The notes: a model not told the origin generated them from the sequence alone. Shown: positions 8,597-19,678, counted from the first letter of the stretch. The stretch: DNA of 46,991 bases from Cladosporium sp. IMV 00045 (GCA_001931905.2 MSJI02000755.1:1-46991); one strand, 5' to 3'. A program made the numbers and translations.

Positions 8597-11416
8597 ATGG
8601 CATCTCGCCCTGAACTCAAGGTCGACGACGAGGTCGGCTTCATCAAGACCTTCCATCAGCTGGAATCCGACAAAGCCGTCGACACAGTCCGAGTATTCGA
8701 CCGTGGAGACTGGCTATCCGCACACGGCGAAGATGCAGTCCTCATCGCAAAGACACAGTATAAGACGACTTCCGTATTAAAGACCCTCGGCAAAAGTCCA
8801 GGCCTCCCTTCAGTCACAATGACCATCACAGCATTCCGCAGCTTCCTGAGAGAAGCTATCTTCAGACTAGGCAAGAGGATAGAGATCCTTCAGTCTTCCG
8901 GGCGGAATCAGTGGAAAGTGGCAAAGCAGGCATCGCCGGGCAATTTGCAAGACATCGAAGACGAGCTGGGAGGACACGTCGAATCCGCGCCCATCATTCT
9001 CGCCGTCAAAGTCTCCGCCAAAGCTTCCGAAGCTCGCAATGTCGGTGTCTGCTTCGCCGACGCGAGTGTGCGTGAGCTCGGCGTGAGCGAGTTCGCGGAC
9101 AACGACATATACTCCAACTTCGAGTCTCTTCTCATCCAACTTGGCGTCAAGGAATGTCTGCTGCAGTCAGACAGCACGAAGAAAGATCCCGAGTTGCACA
9201 AGCTACGCGCGATTGCAGACAATTGCGGCTGTGCCGTTTCAGAACGCCCAGGAGGCGACTTTGGCAGCCGCGACATCGAGCAGGATCTCACCCGACTGTT
9301 GCGGAGCGAAGGTGCAGCCAGTACACTACCTCAGACCGACATGAAGCTGGCGATGAATTCGGCCGCCGCACTGATCAAGTACCTGGGCGTCATGTCTGAT
9401 CCCACCAATTTCGGCGAGTTCCAGCTTTACCAACACGATCTGAGCCAGTACATGAAGCTCGACTCGTCAGCTCTGAAGGCCTTGAACCTCATGCCCGGAC
9501 CGAAAGATGGCTCAAAGACGATGAACCTCTACGGATTGCTCAATCACTGCAAAACGCCAGTCGGCAGCCGACTGCTCGCCCAGTGGCTCAAGCAGCCTTT
9601 AATGAGTTTGGAAGAGATTGAGAGACGACAGCAATTAGTGGAAGCCTTTGTCAACGACACTGAGCTACGACAGACGCTTCAGGAAGAGCACCTCCGTTCC
9701 ATACCCGACCTCTATCGCTTGGCGAAGAAGTTCCAACGCAAAAAGGCTAATCTTGAGGATGTTGTGCGTGCGTATCAGGTTGCTATCCGCATTCCGGATT
9801 TCATTGGCACTTTTGAGGGGGTCATGGATGAGCAGCACAAAGACGCACTCGACACTGAGTACACGAACAAGTTGCGGTCATTCTCCGACAGCTTACAGAA
9901 GCTACAGGAGATGGTTGAGACGACTGTCGACTTGGAAGCACTGGACAACCATGAGTTCATCATCAAGTCCGAATTCGATGACAGCCTTCGAATCATCCGC
10001 AAGAAGCTCGACACGCTTAGGTACAACCTCGAGAAGGAGCATCGGAAAGCAGGTGACGACCTGAACCAGGACACGGAGAAGAAACTTTTCCTCGAAAACC
10101 ACAAAACGCACGGCTGGTGTCTTCGCCTGACGAGGAACGAAGCCAGCGCGATCCGCAATAAGAAGAACTACCAGGAAATCTCGACGCAGAAGAACGGCGT
10201 CTACTTCACGACCACGGCCATGACCCAGATGCGTCGCGAATTCGACCAGCTGTCAGACAACTACAACCGCACGCAGAGCGGGCTCGTCAGCGAAGTCGTC
10301 AACGTCGCCGCCTCCTACTGCCCCGTCATCGAGAAACTGGCCGGCGTGCTCGCCCATCTCGACGTGATCGTCAGCTTCGCCCACGTCTCCGTGCACGCTC
10401 CCACGGCCTACGTGCGTCCCAAACTCCACCCTCGCGGCACCGGCAACACGGTCCTCACCGAAGCCCGCCACCCCTGCATGGAGATGCAAGACGACGTCTC
10501 TTTCATCACCAACGACGTCTCGCTCGTGCGCGGCGAGAGCGAGTTCCTCATCATCACCGGCCCCAACATGGGCGGCAAGTCGACCTACATCCGGCAGATC
10601 GGCGTGATCGCCCTGATGGCGCAGATCGGCTGCTTCGTGCCCTGTGCGGAAGCCGAGCTGACCCTCTTCGACTGCATTTTGGCACGTGTAGGCGCCAGCG
10701 ACAGCCAGCTCAAGGGCGTCAGCACGTTCATGGCGGAGATGCTGGAGACGGCCAACATCCTCAAGACGGCGACGCGGGAGTCGCTCGTCATCGTCGACGA
10801 ACTCGGGCGCGGCACGAGCACGTACGACGGCTTCGGCCTAGCCTGGGCGATTTCCGAGCACATCGTGAAGGAAATCGGTGCCTTCGCCATGTTCGCCACG
10901 CATTTCCACGAACTCACAGCGCTGACCGAGACGTATCCGCAAGTGCGCAACTTGCACGTCGTCGCGCACATTGGCGACGCGGATGGTGATGCCGCCATGG
11001 CTGGTGACGATAATGAAGACAACAACAACAAGCGCCGCCGCGAAGTCACCCTCCTCTACAAAGTCGTCCCGGGCATCAGCGACCAGTCCTTCGGCATCCA
11101 CGTTGCGGAACTCGTGCGTTTCCCGCAGAAAGTCGTCGCAATGGCGAAGCGCAAGGCGGACGAGCTGGAAGATTTCTCCGGCGCGCATCAGAGCAATACC
11201 GGTGCCAACAGTGGTGACGATGCTGCTGCCGCCGCGAGCAAAACGGACCTGGAGGAAGGGAGCAAACTCCTCAAAGCGGTGCTGCAGCAGTGGAAAGAAG
11301 AGGTGGAGAGGGAGGGGTTGGGGAAAGAAGAGCAGGTGAAGAGGATGAGGGAGTTGGTGGTGGGGTGTGAGGGTTTGAAGGGGAATGGGTTCTTTCGGGA
11401 CGTCAAGGCGCTTTGA
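8597..11416 (+). CDS. MSH2: DNA mismatch repair protein MSH2 (complete copy)
   Basis: An intronless gene of 939 residues, the normal MSH2 length. MSH2 pairs with MSH6 or MSH3 to recognise mismatches and small loops in the nucleus and recruits MLH1-PMS1. Domains in order: the N-terminal mismatch-recognition-like domain (about 1-130; MSH2 lacks the Phe-x-Glu reading motif), the connector (about 150-290), the lever and clamp (about 300-620), and the ABC-type ATPase. The Walker A motif GPNMGGKST is at 655-663, the Walker B Asp734-Glu735 pair is followed by [10 protein letters not shown], and the ATHFHEL histidine switch follows. Between the ATPase core and the C-terminal dimerisation helices is an Asp/Asn/Lys-rich insert (near DDNEDNNN) and a poly-Ala stretch that differ in the second copy. 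Its 3' part, from codon 476 on, is repeated after the N gap. Confidence 0.98.
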   Translation: MASRPELKVDDEVGFIKTFHQLESDKAVDTVRVFDRGDWLSAHGEDAVLIAKTQYKTTSVLKTLGKSPGLPSVTMTITAFRSFLREAIFRLGKRIEILQSSGRNQWKVAKQASPGNLQDIEDELGGHVESAPIILAVKVSAKASEARNVGVCFADASVRELGVSEFADNDIYSNFESLLIQLGVKECLLQSDSTKKDPELHKLRAIADNCGCAVSERPGGDFGSRDIEQDLTRLLRSEGAASTLPQTDMKLAMNSAAALIKYLGVMSDPTNFGEFQLYQHDLSQYMKLDSSALKALNLMPGPKDGSKTMNLYGLLNHCKTPVGSRLLAQWLKQPLMSLEEIERRQQLVEAFVNDTELRQTLQEEHLRSIPDLYRLAKKFQRKKANLEDVVRAYQVAIRIPDFIGTFEGVMDEQHKDALDTEYTNKLRSFSDSLQKLQEMVETTVDLEALDNHEFIIKSEFDDSLRIIRKKLDTLRYNLEKEHRKAGDDLNQDTEKKLFLENHKTHGWCLRLTRNEASAIRNKKNYQEISTQKNGVYFTTTAMTQMRREFDQLSDNYNRTQSGLVSEVVNVAASYCPVIEKLAGVLAHLDVIVSFAHVSVHAPTAYVRPKLHPRGTGNTVLTEARHPCMEMQDDVSFITNDVSLVRGESEFLIITGPNMGGKSTYIRQIGVIALMAQIGCFVPCAEAELTLFDCILARVGASDSQLKGVSTFMAEMLETANILKTATRESLVIVDELGRGTSTYDGFGLAWAISEHIVKEIGAFAMFATHFHELTALTETYPQVRNLHVVAHIGDADGDAAMAGDDNEDNNNKRRREVTLLYKVVPGISDQSFGIHVAELVRFPQKVVAMAKRKADELEDFSGAHQSNTGANSGDDAAAAASKTDLEEGSKLLKAVLQQWKEEVEREGLGKEEQVKRMRELVVGCEGLKGNGFFRDVKAL

Positions 11417-12531
11417 AGGAAGGATTGATGATGCGAGGTTGAATGGTTGGCTTGGGCGTGGTTTTGCGGAAGGAAAAAGAAGAGAGGAGAGGAGATGTAC
11501 GAAATACATAGATAGCGGCGATTGTTGAGTTCGCATTGCTTTTTTCAAGGCAAGCAGATCCGACTACCTAGCGAAGGGTCAGGGTCGTATGTGTACGATA
11601 CGAATAGAAAAAGTGGAGGAAAGGTCAATCAAATCAAATCAGTCACACAGTCCCAGAAAATCGTTCACGTCTCCGAAACCGGGCCTTGACAGTACACTTC
11701 ATGACTATCTCCATTAAATGTCTGCAGGTCATGCCTCACATTCGAAAGCAATAAGGGGGTAAGCATCGAATTACACGTGCCCAAGATACCCAAGACACCA
11801 ATATCCGTGCCTAGCCATGCAAGAACAGGAACAAAGCGAATTGTCAGATCGTTCGGGTAGTTGACAAGGAAGGGAACGGGAGGGAAAAGATGAGGTATGA
11901 TACGATAGACAAGACATCAACAGCAAAGAAATGGCAAAGACAAGTGCCCGCCGGCTCTCGGTCAAAAATAATATTACTGACAATAGTAGGTAATTACAGT
12001 TATGTGTGGAAGAGACCAAGAATGTCAAGAGATATTGAGGGTGGGTAACAGGACGGATCACATGCATCATAGACACATTTGGTAAGATGGGAGGGAGAAG
12101 GTGGAGATAAATAATATAATAATAAATAAGCAAAACCAAGGCGCATCGCTTTTTTGTTAAAGAGTCAAAAAAAGATAATTTGGCCGAGAAATTTTCGCTA
12201 GAAAACCCAAGTAAATGCATCATCAAAACCAACTAGTTAAAAAGGAAAAGAATCAACAAGAAAAATCCTCCATCCCTTCTTCAGGATCAAATCCTCGCTC
12301 TCCGGAGTCAGACATCTCGGTGACTGCTCCTTGTGTCACCCCTCAAAAGAGACACACAAATGGCCTTTGGGCTTTATTCTCCAACAGTTGCCGTTGTCTG
12401 GCAAATAGGACACACCCCCTTCTTCCCCATCACTTGATCCCCACGAGGAATCAATTCGTAACCGAATCTCTCCTCTCACCCCCCACCCTCCCCAACCTCC
12501 CCAAACTTCCCTCCACCGCCACCTCCCCACT
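11417..12531. other. MSH2-BFR1 convergent spacer, first copy
   Basis: This 1.1-kb stretch holds the 3' flanks of two convergent genes. Blocks such as the CAATCAAATCAAAT stretch near 11627 and the GGTCGTATGTGTACGATACG stretch near 11584 recur in the second copy, which suggests shared descent rather than function. No gene is seen. Confidence 0.6.
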
Positions 12532-12684
12532 CTACGAAGAAGCCGCGACGTCCGGCTGCTGCTTGTCCTCGATGCTGGCCTTCTCAAGATCCGCAGCGGC
12601 GTCGGCGGCGGCGTCCTTTTCCTGGGCGAGCTCGGCGCCCGCGCTGGCGTCGCCGTTGGCGCCTTGCTTCTCGGCCGCGGGCTT
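12532..12684 (-). CDS. BFR1: BFR1, C-terminal fragment cut by the N gap (first copy)
   Basis: Fifty codons plus a stop, in the same frame as the last exon of the complete BFR1 gene, beginning KPAAEKQGANGD at the gap edge and ending QQPDVAASS. Differences from the second copy are silent where I checked. It is truncated only by the gap, so it is probably the end of an intact allele whose remainder was not assembled here. It is unlikely to be a decayed gene piece. Confidence 0.85.
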   Translation of the reverse strand, partial: KPAAEKQGANGDASAGAELAQEKDAAADAAADLEKASIEDKQQPDVAASS

Positions 12685-12704
12685 NNNNNNNNNNNNNNNN
12701 NNNN
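12685..12704. other. 20-N assembly gap
   Basis: Twenty N bases join two sequence blocks. Both blocks end in homologous material, so the true relation across the gap is probably an overlap (alternative haplotypes) instead of a short missing stretch. The length is a placeholder as far as the sequence shows. Confidence 0.95.
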
Positions 12705-14087
12705 TACAACCTCGAGAAGGAGCATCGGAAAGCAGGTGACGACCTGAACCAGGACACGGAGAAGAAACTTTTCCTCGAAAACCACAAAACGCACGGCTGG
12801 TGTCTCCGCCTGACGAGGAACGAAGCCAGCGCGATCCGCAACAAGAAGAACTACCAGGAAATCTCGACGCAGAAAAACGGCGTCTACTTCACGACCACGG
12901 CCATGACCCAGATGCGTCGCGAATTCGACCAGCTGTCAGACAACTACAACCGCACGCAGAGCGGGCTCGTCAGCGAAGTCGTCAACGTCGCCGCCTCCTA
13001 CTGCCCCGTCATCGAGAAACTGGCCGGCGTGCTCGCCCACCTCGACGTGATCGTCAGCTTCGCCCACGTCTCCGTGCACGCTCCCACGGCCTACGTGCGT
13101 CCGAAACTCCACCCCCGCGGCACGGGCAACACAGTCCTCACCGAAGCCCGCCACCCCTGCATGGAGATGCAGGACGACGTCTCCTTCATCACCAACGACG
13201 TCTCGCTCGTGCGCGGCGAGAGCGAGTTCCTCATCATCACCGGCCCAAACATGGGCGGAAAGTCGACCTACATCCGGCAGATCGGCGTGATCGCACTAAT
13301 GGCGCAGATCGGCTGCTTCGTGCCCTGCGCAGAAGCCGAGCTCACCCTCTTCGACTGCATCCTGGCGCGCGTCGGCGCCAGCGACAGCCAGCTCAAGGGC
13401 GTCAGCACGTTCATGGCGGAGATGCTGGAGACGGCCAACATCCTCAAGACGGCGACGCGGGAGTCGCTCGTGATCGTCGACGAACTCGGGCGCGGCACGA
13501 GCACGTACGACGGCTTCGGCCTGGCCTGGGCGATTTCCGAGCACATCGTGAAGGAAATCGGCGCCTTCGCCATGTTCGCCACGCATTTCCACGAACTCAC
13601 CGCGCTGACCGAGACGTATCCGCAAGTGAAGAATTTGCACGTGGTCGCGCACATTGGCGACGCGGACGGCGATGCCGCCATGGCCGGCAGCAATGACGAC
13701 AACAAACGCCGCCGCGAAGTCACCCTCCTCTACAAAGTCGTCCCGGGCATCAGCGACCAGTCCTTCGGCATCCACGTGGCGGAACTCGTGCGCTTCCCCC
13801 AGAAAGTGGTGGCAATGGCGAAGCGCAAGGCGGACGAGCTGGAGGATTTCTCCGGCGCGCATCAGGGCAATGCCAACAGTAGTGACGATGCAGCTGCTGC
13901 TGCCGCGAGCAAAGCGGACGTGGAGGAAGGGAGCAAACTCCTCAAAGCGGTTCTGCAGCAGTGGAAAGAAGAGGTGGAGAGGGAGGGGTTGGGGAAGGAG
14001 GCGCAGGTGGAGAGGATGAGGGAGTTGGTGGTGGGGTGTGAGGGGTTGAGGGGGAATGGGTTCTTTCGGGACGTCAAGGCGCTTTAG
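12705..14087 (+). CDS. MSH2: MSH2, second copy, 5' truncated at the N gap
   Basis: It opens in frame at the gap with [14 protein letters not shown] and runs 460 codons to a stop, matching MSH2 residues 476 to the end. An internal ATG at 12903 is not a true start. The full clamp C-part and ATPase domain, including GPNMGGKST and the DELGRGTS Walker B segment, are intact. Protein differences from the first copy sit in the low-complexity region before the C-terminus (four residues shorter in total) and in a few Lys/Arg/Glu exchanges. Preservation of the catalytic core and mainly silent change argue that this is a working allele or homeologue. Stop codons differ (TGA in the first copy, TAG here). 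Confidence 0.9.
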   Translation, partial: YNLEKEHRKAGDDLNQDTEKKLFLENHKTHGWCLRLTRNEASAIRNKKNYQEISTQKNGVYFTTTAMTQMRREFDQLSDNYNRTQSGLVSEVVNVAASYCPVIEKLAGVLAHLDVIVSFAHVSVHAPTAYVRPKLHPRGTGNTVLTEARHPCMEMQDDVSFITNDVSLVRGESEFLIITGPNMGGKSTYIRQIGVIALMAQIGCFVPCAEAELTLFDCILARVGASDSQLKGVSTFMAEMLETANILKTATRESLVIVDELGRGTSTYDGFGLAWAISEHIVKEIGAFAMFATHFHELTALTETYPQVKNLHVVAHIGDADGDAAMAGSNDDNKRRREVTLLYKVVPGISDQSFGIHVAELVRFPQKVVAMAKRKADELEDFSGAHQGNANSSDDAAAAAASKADVEEGSKLLKAVLQQWKEEVEREGLGKEAQVERMRELVVGCEGLRGNGFFRDVKAL

Positions 14088-15223
14088 AAGGGAGGGGTTC
14101 ATGATGTGAGGTTGAAAGCTGGCCTGGGCGGTTTTTTTTTTTTTTCGGAAGGGAAAGGATGGGGAGGGGAGGGGAGGGCAGGATGTGTATGAAATAGATG
14201 GCGGCGACTCTGAATCGCTCTCCTTTCCAAGGCAATCACAATCCGACTACTTGGCAAGTGGACAGGGTCGTATGTGTACGATACGAACAGGAAATGGGGG
14301 GAAACCAGTCAATCAAATCAAATGAATCAACCAGTCCCATCAACTCGTTCATGTCTCCGAACCCGGGCCTCGACCGTACACTTTGCAATGATCTCCATAA
14401 GACGCCTGTAGGTCATGCCTTTGCATTCGAAAGCAACAAGGAGGCAAGCATGGAACCCCACGTACCTCACCCAAGACAGCAGTAACTTCATGCCCGTGCC
14501 TGGCCATGTGAAAACAGGAAAAAAGCGAACAGCGAGATATTGATACGATAGACAAGAGGGAGAAAAGAGGGGAGATGGGAGATCCATCACGGGTGTGAAC
14601 AGACAAGAGAACAGCAAATTAGCAAAAAATAAGATAGCAAAAGCGTCCGCCTGCTGGTTCTGTGATGATAGCGATCAATGATGCTTCACAAATGGGACAA
14701 GCCGGAGGTGGGAGAAGAAGAAGAGACTCAATCATTGGGGGTGTTGGTCGAAATTTGACCAGAAGTGATGGGAGATAGGAAGGTTTAGGAGCAGGTAAAC
14801 AAGAACACGCCAATCGCTTTTTGTAGAATAAAAGATATTTGGCCGAAGAAATTTTTCGCTAGAAAACACAAATTCCCTAAGCAAGAAACCAAGTAAATGC
14901 ATCATCAAACCAACTGAGTAAAGAAAAAAAATTGACAAGGGAAATAGATGGATGATCCCGCTCCGGCTCTCGCAATCATCGCGCTCTCCAAAGAGGTGCC
15001 AACCGAAGACTTCTGACCGTCGGCTTTTCTCTCTCGTTTCTCGGAAGAGGTCAAGATGCCCCATCATGTCGAGTCTGAGGTTTCTTTCTCTCCAAAATTG
15101 CCATTGTCTGGCAGCAAGCAGGACACACATCCCCTGCTTTCTCCTAACAAGAAAACATCAACCCGTGACCGAATCCCTCCTCTCATGTTCCCCTCTCATC
15201 CGACACCCCGCCACCTCCCCACT
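14088..15223. other. MSH2-BFR1 convergent spacer, second copy
   Basis: Homologous to 11417-12531 with many substitutions and indels, including a 14-T run at 14132-14145 that is only a few T bases in the first copy, and a GGGGA-rich stretch near 14160. It holds the 3' flanks of convergent genes and no gene of its own. Confidence 0.6.
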
Positions 15224-16950
15224 CTACGAAGAAGCCGCGACGTCCGGCTGCTGCTTGTCCTCGATGCTGGCCTTCTCAAGGTCGGCAGCGGCGTCGGCGG
15301 CGGCGTCCTTTTCCTGGGCGAGCTCGGCGCCCGCGCTGGCGTCGCCGTTGGCGCCTTGCTTCTCGGCCGCGGGCTTGCGCCCGTTCTCGGTCGTGCCATG
15401 GGCGGCTTCGGATTCGGCTTCGAGGCGGTCGATTTCGGCTTGCGCTTTGGCGACGTTCTAAATTGGAACAAAGTGTTAGTGATTGAAAATTTGCAGCGGA
15501 GTGGGCGTGATGTCAAGTCTTACCTCCTTAGTCTTGCTCTCCTGGTTCTCCTTCCAGAAAGCGAGCTTCTCCTTCAGCTTGTCGGCGACGGCGGGGACGT
15601 CGCTCTGCTGCATGGGCGGGTCGACGCCGATGCGGGCCAGGTTCTCGATGGTGCCGATGTCGAGGTTGAACTTGCCCTCGGGGGCGGGGGAGGCGGTGCC
15701 GCGGTTGCCGCCCTTCTTCTTCTTGCCGGCGGTGGCGGGCATGAAGTCCTCGTCGTTGTCCTTCTTGCTCTTGAGCGCGGTGCCCTTGATGCCAGTGCTC
15801 TCGACGGTGCGGCTGGCGGTGGCGGCGAACTTGCCGGGGCCGGCGGCCTCGGGCTTGCTGACGGATGATGGGTCGAAGTGGGCGAGCAGGGCCTGGGTGA
15901 GGCGGATCTCGTCCTGGTAGGCGGGAGCGCTGGCCTCGTCAAGCTTCTCCTTGGCGGCCTCCTGTCTGCGGCCGCGGTGGTAGGCGTCGTTCTCGGCGCG
16001 GCGCTTCTCGTCGCGAATGCGGCGGGCCTCGCGCTCGTACTCGACGGCGGCGCGGCGGGCGGTGTAGTACTTGTCCTTGATCTCCTTGACGGCGGTGTAC
16101 TTCTTCTGCTGCTCCTCGTGGGCCTTGGTGCGCTCGTCGCGGAGCGAGTTCAGGTTCTTGTAGACCTCGTCCTGCTCGGCCTTGATCTTGTCGAGCTCGG
16201 TGGTGATCTCGGTGTAGCGGTCGCTCATGGCGCGGACCGCGGGGTCGTCCATGGTCTTCTTGAGCTCGGCGATCTGCGCCTTGACCTCGTCAATGCCCTT
16301 CTGCGCCTGGTCGAAACCGGCGAAGCCCTTCTTCTGCCTGTTGAGCTGGGAGATGTCGGCCAGGGCCTTCTTCTCGTCGACGATCTTCATGGTGCCGGCG
16401 TCGACGGACTTTTGCAGGCGAGCGATCTGCTGGTCGATCTCGTCGACGGACTTGTAGGGAACCTTGCCGCGGGCGGCCTTTTGCTCGGCGATGCGCGACT
16501 TGAGGGTCTCGTCCAGGCGCTTGACCTTGTCCATGACCTGGCCGCGGGAGGACTTGCTGGACTGCTGCTGAGTGCGGATTTGGCCGAGCTCGGCGCGGAG
16601 CTCTTGCTGGCGCTTGGAAGAGGGCGAGTCCTTGTTGTTGGGGCGGGCGAGGTCGAGCTTGGCCTTGATGTTCCTCTGCGAAGGGTGTTAGTGGGTTGAA
16701 AGACCTCGATCCTGACTCAATGCAGCTATCCGAGTTGCAATGCGAATTCCCGGTGCCGGCGACGGATGGACTCGAGACATACCATGCGCTCCTCGGAGGA
16801 CTTGAGCTCCTTCTCAGCCTTGGCCAGCTCGGCCTTGTAGGCCTCCTCATCAGGCTTCTCGGGCTTGACGACGGGATTTCCCTTGGGAGCGGTCTTTGCA
16901 GCGCCAGAAGTGCCGATCTGGGCGGCGGAGGGAGTAGCGAGTTCAGCCAT
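15224..16950 (-). CDS. BFR1: Nuclear segregation / polysome-associated protein BFR1
   Basis: Three exons (16950-16783, 16675-15524, 15457-15224), all phase 0, with GT-AG introns of 107 and 66 bases, give 517 residues. BFR1 in yeast is an ER- and polysome-associated mRNP protein first found as a brefeldin A resistance factor and affecting chromosome segregation. Visible features are a low-complexity start (MAELATPSAAQIG), a Lys/Glu/Gln-rich coiled coil from about residue 30 to 330 with SVDEIDQQIARLQ and LADISQLNRQKKGFAGF characteristic of the family, a GKKKKGG basic patch near 395, and a conserved LARIGVDPP segment followed by another helix. The tail is Ala/Glu-rich. The start follows the expected conserved region. 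A fragment of a second copy lies at 12532-12684. Confidence 0.9.
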
Positions 16951-18024
16951 GGCGAATTGGACAGGCGGAGGGGGGACGGTGGAGACAATTGAACCCTCAC
17001 GAGAGTTCAGAGGATGCAGCAGCAGCAAGGCAGAGGTGGAGGAGGAGGTGGAGAGACAAAAGTGTGTGTGAGGTTGAGAAGGGTGATAGTAGTAGTGGTA
17101 TGGCAGTATTGATGGAGCGACGTTTATTATTCGGCCACGGGATTCCAAGCGCTTCTTCTGGCCGGCGGCGATGGAGAGGGACTAGCGGCTGTGGACCCCT
17201 TTGTAAGGAAGGGCAAGTGGGGAAATTTATTGGGTTTATTGGTGATTCTTGTTGACCGGCCGAGGCTGGACTGGACTTGAAGAGGCTAAGAATAAGCAAA
17301 TAATAAATATTTGACTATTGATCAGCTGGATTGATCATCCTTCAATGATCTTCGTCTGATGGTCAGATGCAATTCTGAATCCCCATCAGAAATCTTTATC
17401 TCTATCAGACTTTCTATCTCCACATGTCACCAATGCTATAGCTCGTGTGTGATGACTGCATGTCGTCCATACTTTTCTTGCACACGATTGGATATGGCCA
17501 TTACCCTTGAATATCTGCAGTGTTGTATTCGACATATTCTTGCATGAATTGACAAGGTCATAAGATGGGATTGCAGCTATGCCGAATTGCTTGTGAAGGT
17601 ACAAGATGTGCTGAGGTCACAAGATGAGCAGCGAGCACTGAACAATACGACAGGTAACACATGCAGTACAGCAGCTCCGTGTCCGCAGGTCGGATCATTA
17701 TAGAAGTGCATGTGAGTACTGATACACGGAAAAAGTGGAATGATAATAAGAAGGTAGCTGTAGGTGGGATGCCGCATGCACAAAAGCTGCATCTAGCCAA
17801 TGCTCCCCATCCCATTCACAACGCACCTTCTTATCTCACTCACCACACTTCTGTTGCCACGCGGCTGCCTACGTGTAAACACATCAACACACAAACACAC
17901 TAAGCCCAATGCCACATCTCCAGACTATCATCACAACAGCAAACAAAGACTTTGCAACAACACCTCCCCACCCTCACACCATCGAGGCACCAGTCCATCG
18001 AGCTACTTGGCGCTCTTTCCCACC
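16951..18024. other. Divergent intergenic region, BFR1 / GH76
   Basis: About 1.07 kb upstream of both genes. The part next to BFR1 (16951-17100) is A/G-rich on the plus strand, so pyrimidine-rich in the BFR1 leader. The middle, 17290-17800, is richer in A+T. The part before GH76 (17900-18024) is C/A/T-rich with few G, typical of a fungal 5' leader. No gene or RNA is evident. Confidence 0.5.
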
Positions 18025-19594
18025 ATGGCCGCGACACTGCTCGCAATCTGCACAAGTACCGCTCTGATCAGCATACATCGAGCTCATGCAATCGAACTCG
18101 ACCTCGATGACTTTGGTGACACGAGCAGACTCGTCTCGTTCTGTCCTGCTCCCAACTGACAATGCGTAGGATCCATTCAGCGCGCGGCGAGCACAGTAGC
18201 ATACGGCATGATGAAGTACTACCACGGCAACGAGACTGGTCAAGCGCCCGGCCTCTTGCCAGAACCATACTACTGGTGGGAAGCCGGGGCGATGTTTGGC
18301 GCTCTCATAGACTACTGGCATTACACTGGCGACTCGTCATACAATCAGGTCGTCTCCCAGGCCATGCAGTGGCAAGCCAGCTCCACCAGAGACTTCATGC
18401 CTCCCAATCAGACCAAAGCAGAAGGCAACGACGATCAAGCCTTCTGGGCCATCACCGCTCTCATGGCCGCCGAGACTGGCTTTCCCAATCCGCCGCCGGA
18501 AGAACCTCAGTGGCTAGCCCTCGCGCAGGCTGTATTCAACCTACAGGCTGCTCGATGGGACTACGACACTTGCAACGGTGGTTTGCGCTGGCAAATCTTC
18601 CCCTTCAACCGAGGGTATAATTACAAAAATTCGATCTCCCAGGGTGGCTTCTTTAACGTCGCCGTTCGATTGGGAGCTTTCACAAACAATCAGACGTATT
18701 ACAATTGGGCGGACAAAGTATACGCCTGGTGCGAGTCGGTCGGTTTGATCAGTCCGACATTCCAAGTCTTCGACGGAACCGACACTTTGATTCAATGCTC
18801 CGAGCTCGATCATCACGAATGGTATTGATCCCATTCTGTAGAGCAAGCCTCAGCGTTAACATCCCCACCCAGGTCCTACAACACAGCAATCTTCCTCCAC
18901 GGCTCCGCCATCATGTGGAACCAAGTAAGTCCATACCCAACCACTCCTCTTTCATCCCAGTCCCACTAACACACTCACTTCCCAGACAACCGGTCCCGCG
19001 CAACAAGTCTGGCGCAACCGCACGCAAGGCTTCCTTACCGCCTCCCTCGCCTTCTTCACCGGCCCCAACCAAACCATCATGTACGAATCCGCCTGCGAAC
19101 CGCCCTCAACCCCCGACCCCAACAACAACCCCGTCCCACCCCCCTGCAACACCGACCAACGCTCCTTCAAAGCCTACCTTTCCCGCTGGCTCGCCGCGAC
19201 GACCAAACTCGCCCCCTGGACCGCGCCGACCATCATGCCGTACCTGCGCGCCTCGGCGCTTGCAGCCGCGCAGTCGTGCTCTGGAGGTTCCGATGGCGTG
19301 ACATGCGGGCAGAAATGGTGGGGCAAAGGCTGGGATGGCGTGTACGGTGTGGGGGAGCAGATGAGTGCGCTCGAGGTGATTCAGAGTAATCTCGTCGGTG
19401 GGGTGAGGGGGCCTTTGTCCGGTGCGAATGGGGGGACGAGTCGCGGGGATGCAGGCGCGGGTGGAGTGGTGGGCGGGCCTGGCGGGCAGGGAGGAGGGTT
19501 GGGGGGTTTGGATGGTAGGGATAGGGGTGGTGCGGTGGCGTTGACGGTTTTGTTGGTGCTGGGGACGGTGGGGGCTGCTTGGTATGTGTCTTGA
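18025..19594 (+). CDS. GH76 alpha-1,6-mannanase of the DFG5/DCW1 type, GPI-anchored
   Basis: Four exons (18025-18115, 18170-18821, 18873-18924, 18986-19594) with introns of 54, 51 and 61 bases give 467 residues. GH76 enzymes of the DFG5/DCW1 group sit at the plasma membrane and are thought to cut the GPI glycan mannose chain and transfer wall proteins to glucan. A signal peptide (residues 1-22) is followed by [18 protein letters not shown], the start of the alpha/alpha barrel. [15 protein letters not shown] and the catalytic Asp118-Asp119 pair in EGNDDQAFW are present, then ISQGGFF and [15 protein letters not shown]. The tail is Gly-rich and ends in a hydrophobic stretch fitting a GPI signal. 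A further possible intron (19582-19662) would replace the last residues YVS with WIAV and move the stop to 19678. Confidence 0.9.
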
Positions 19595-19678
19595 GTGATT
19601 TGTCTTTTTTTCTCTTCTTGTGGATGGGAAGAATGGGATTACAATGCTGACTATGTCGACAGGTGGATCGCCGTGTGA

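Larger units (their letters stand above)
10022..12684. repeat. First member of a 2.7-kb duplicated block, ends at the N gap
   Basis: This segment (MSH2 codon 476 to the end, the MSH2-BFR1 spacer and the last 50 BFR1 codons) aligns along its whole length with 12705-15376. It ends exactly at the gap and its partner begins exactly after the gap. By eye the first ~690 coding bases differ at about 22 positions, all synonymous; the spacer diverges more, with indels. The pattern is that of two contig ends that overlap in the true genome but differ between haplotypes or homeologues. Confidence 0.9.
12705..15376. repeat. Second member of the 2.7-kb duplicated block, begins at the N gap
   Basis: The counterpart of 10022-12684: MSH2 3' part, spacer and the final BFR1 codons. 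It is 2672 bases against 2663. After its end the sequence continues into the rest of BFR1, which the first copy lacks because it runs into the gap. Confidence 0.9.

Noticed and set aside
12903..14087. A stand-alone 394-residue MutS-like protein starting at an internal Met
   Set aside because: The same frame is open back to the gap edge at 12705 and matches MSH2 throughout, so the Met is internal.
12936..14102. Long minus-strand frames antisense to MSH2
   Set aside because: They arise from the GC-rich third positions of the MSH2 codons and recur in the same place in both copies; no independent coding signal.
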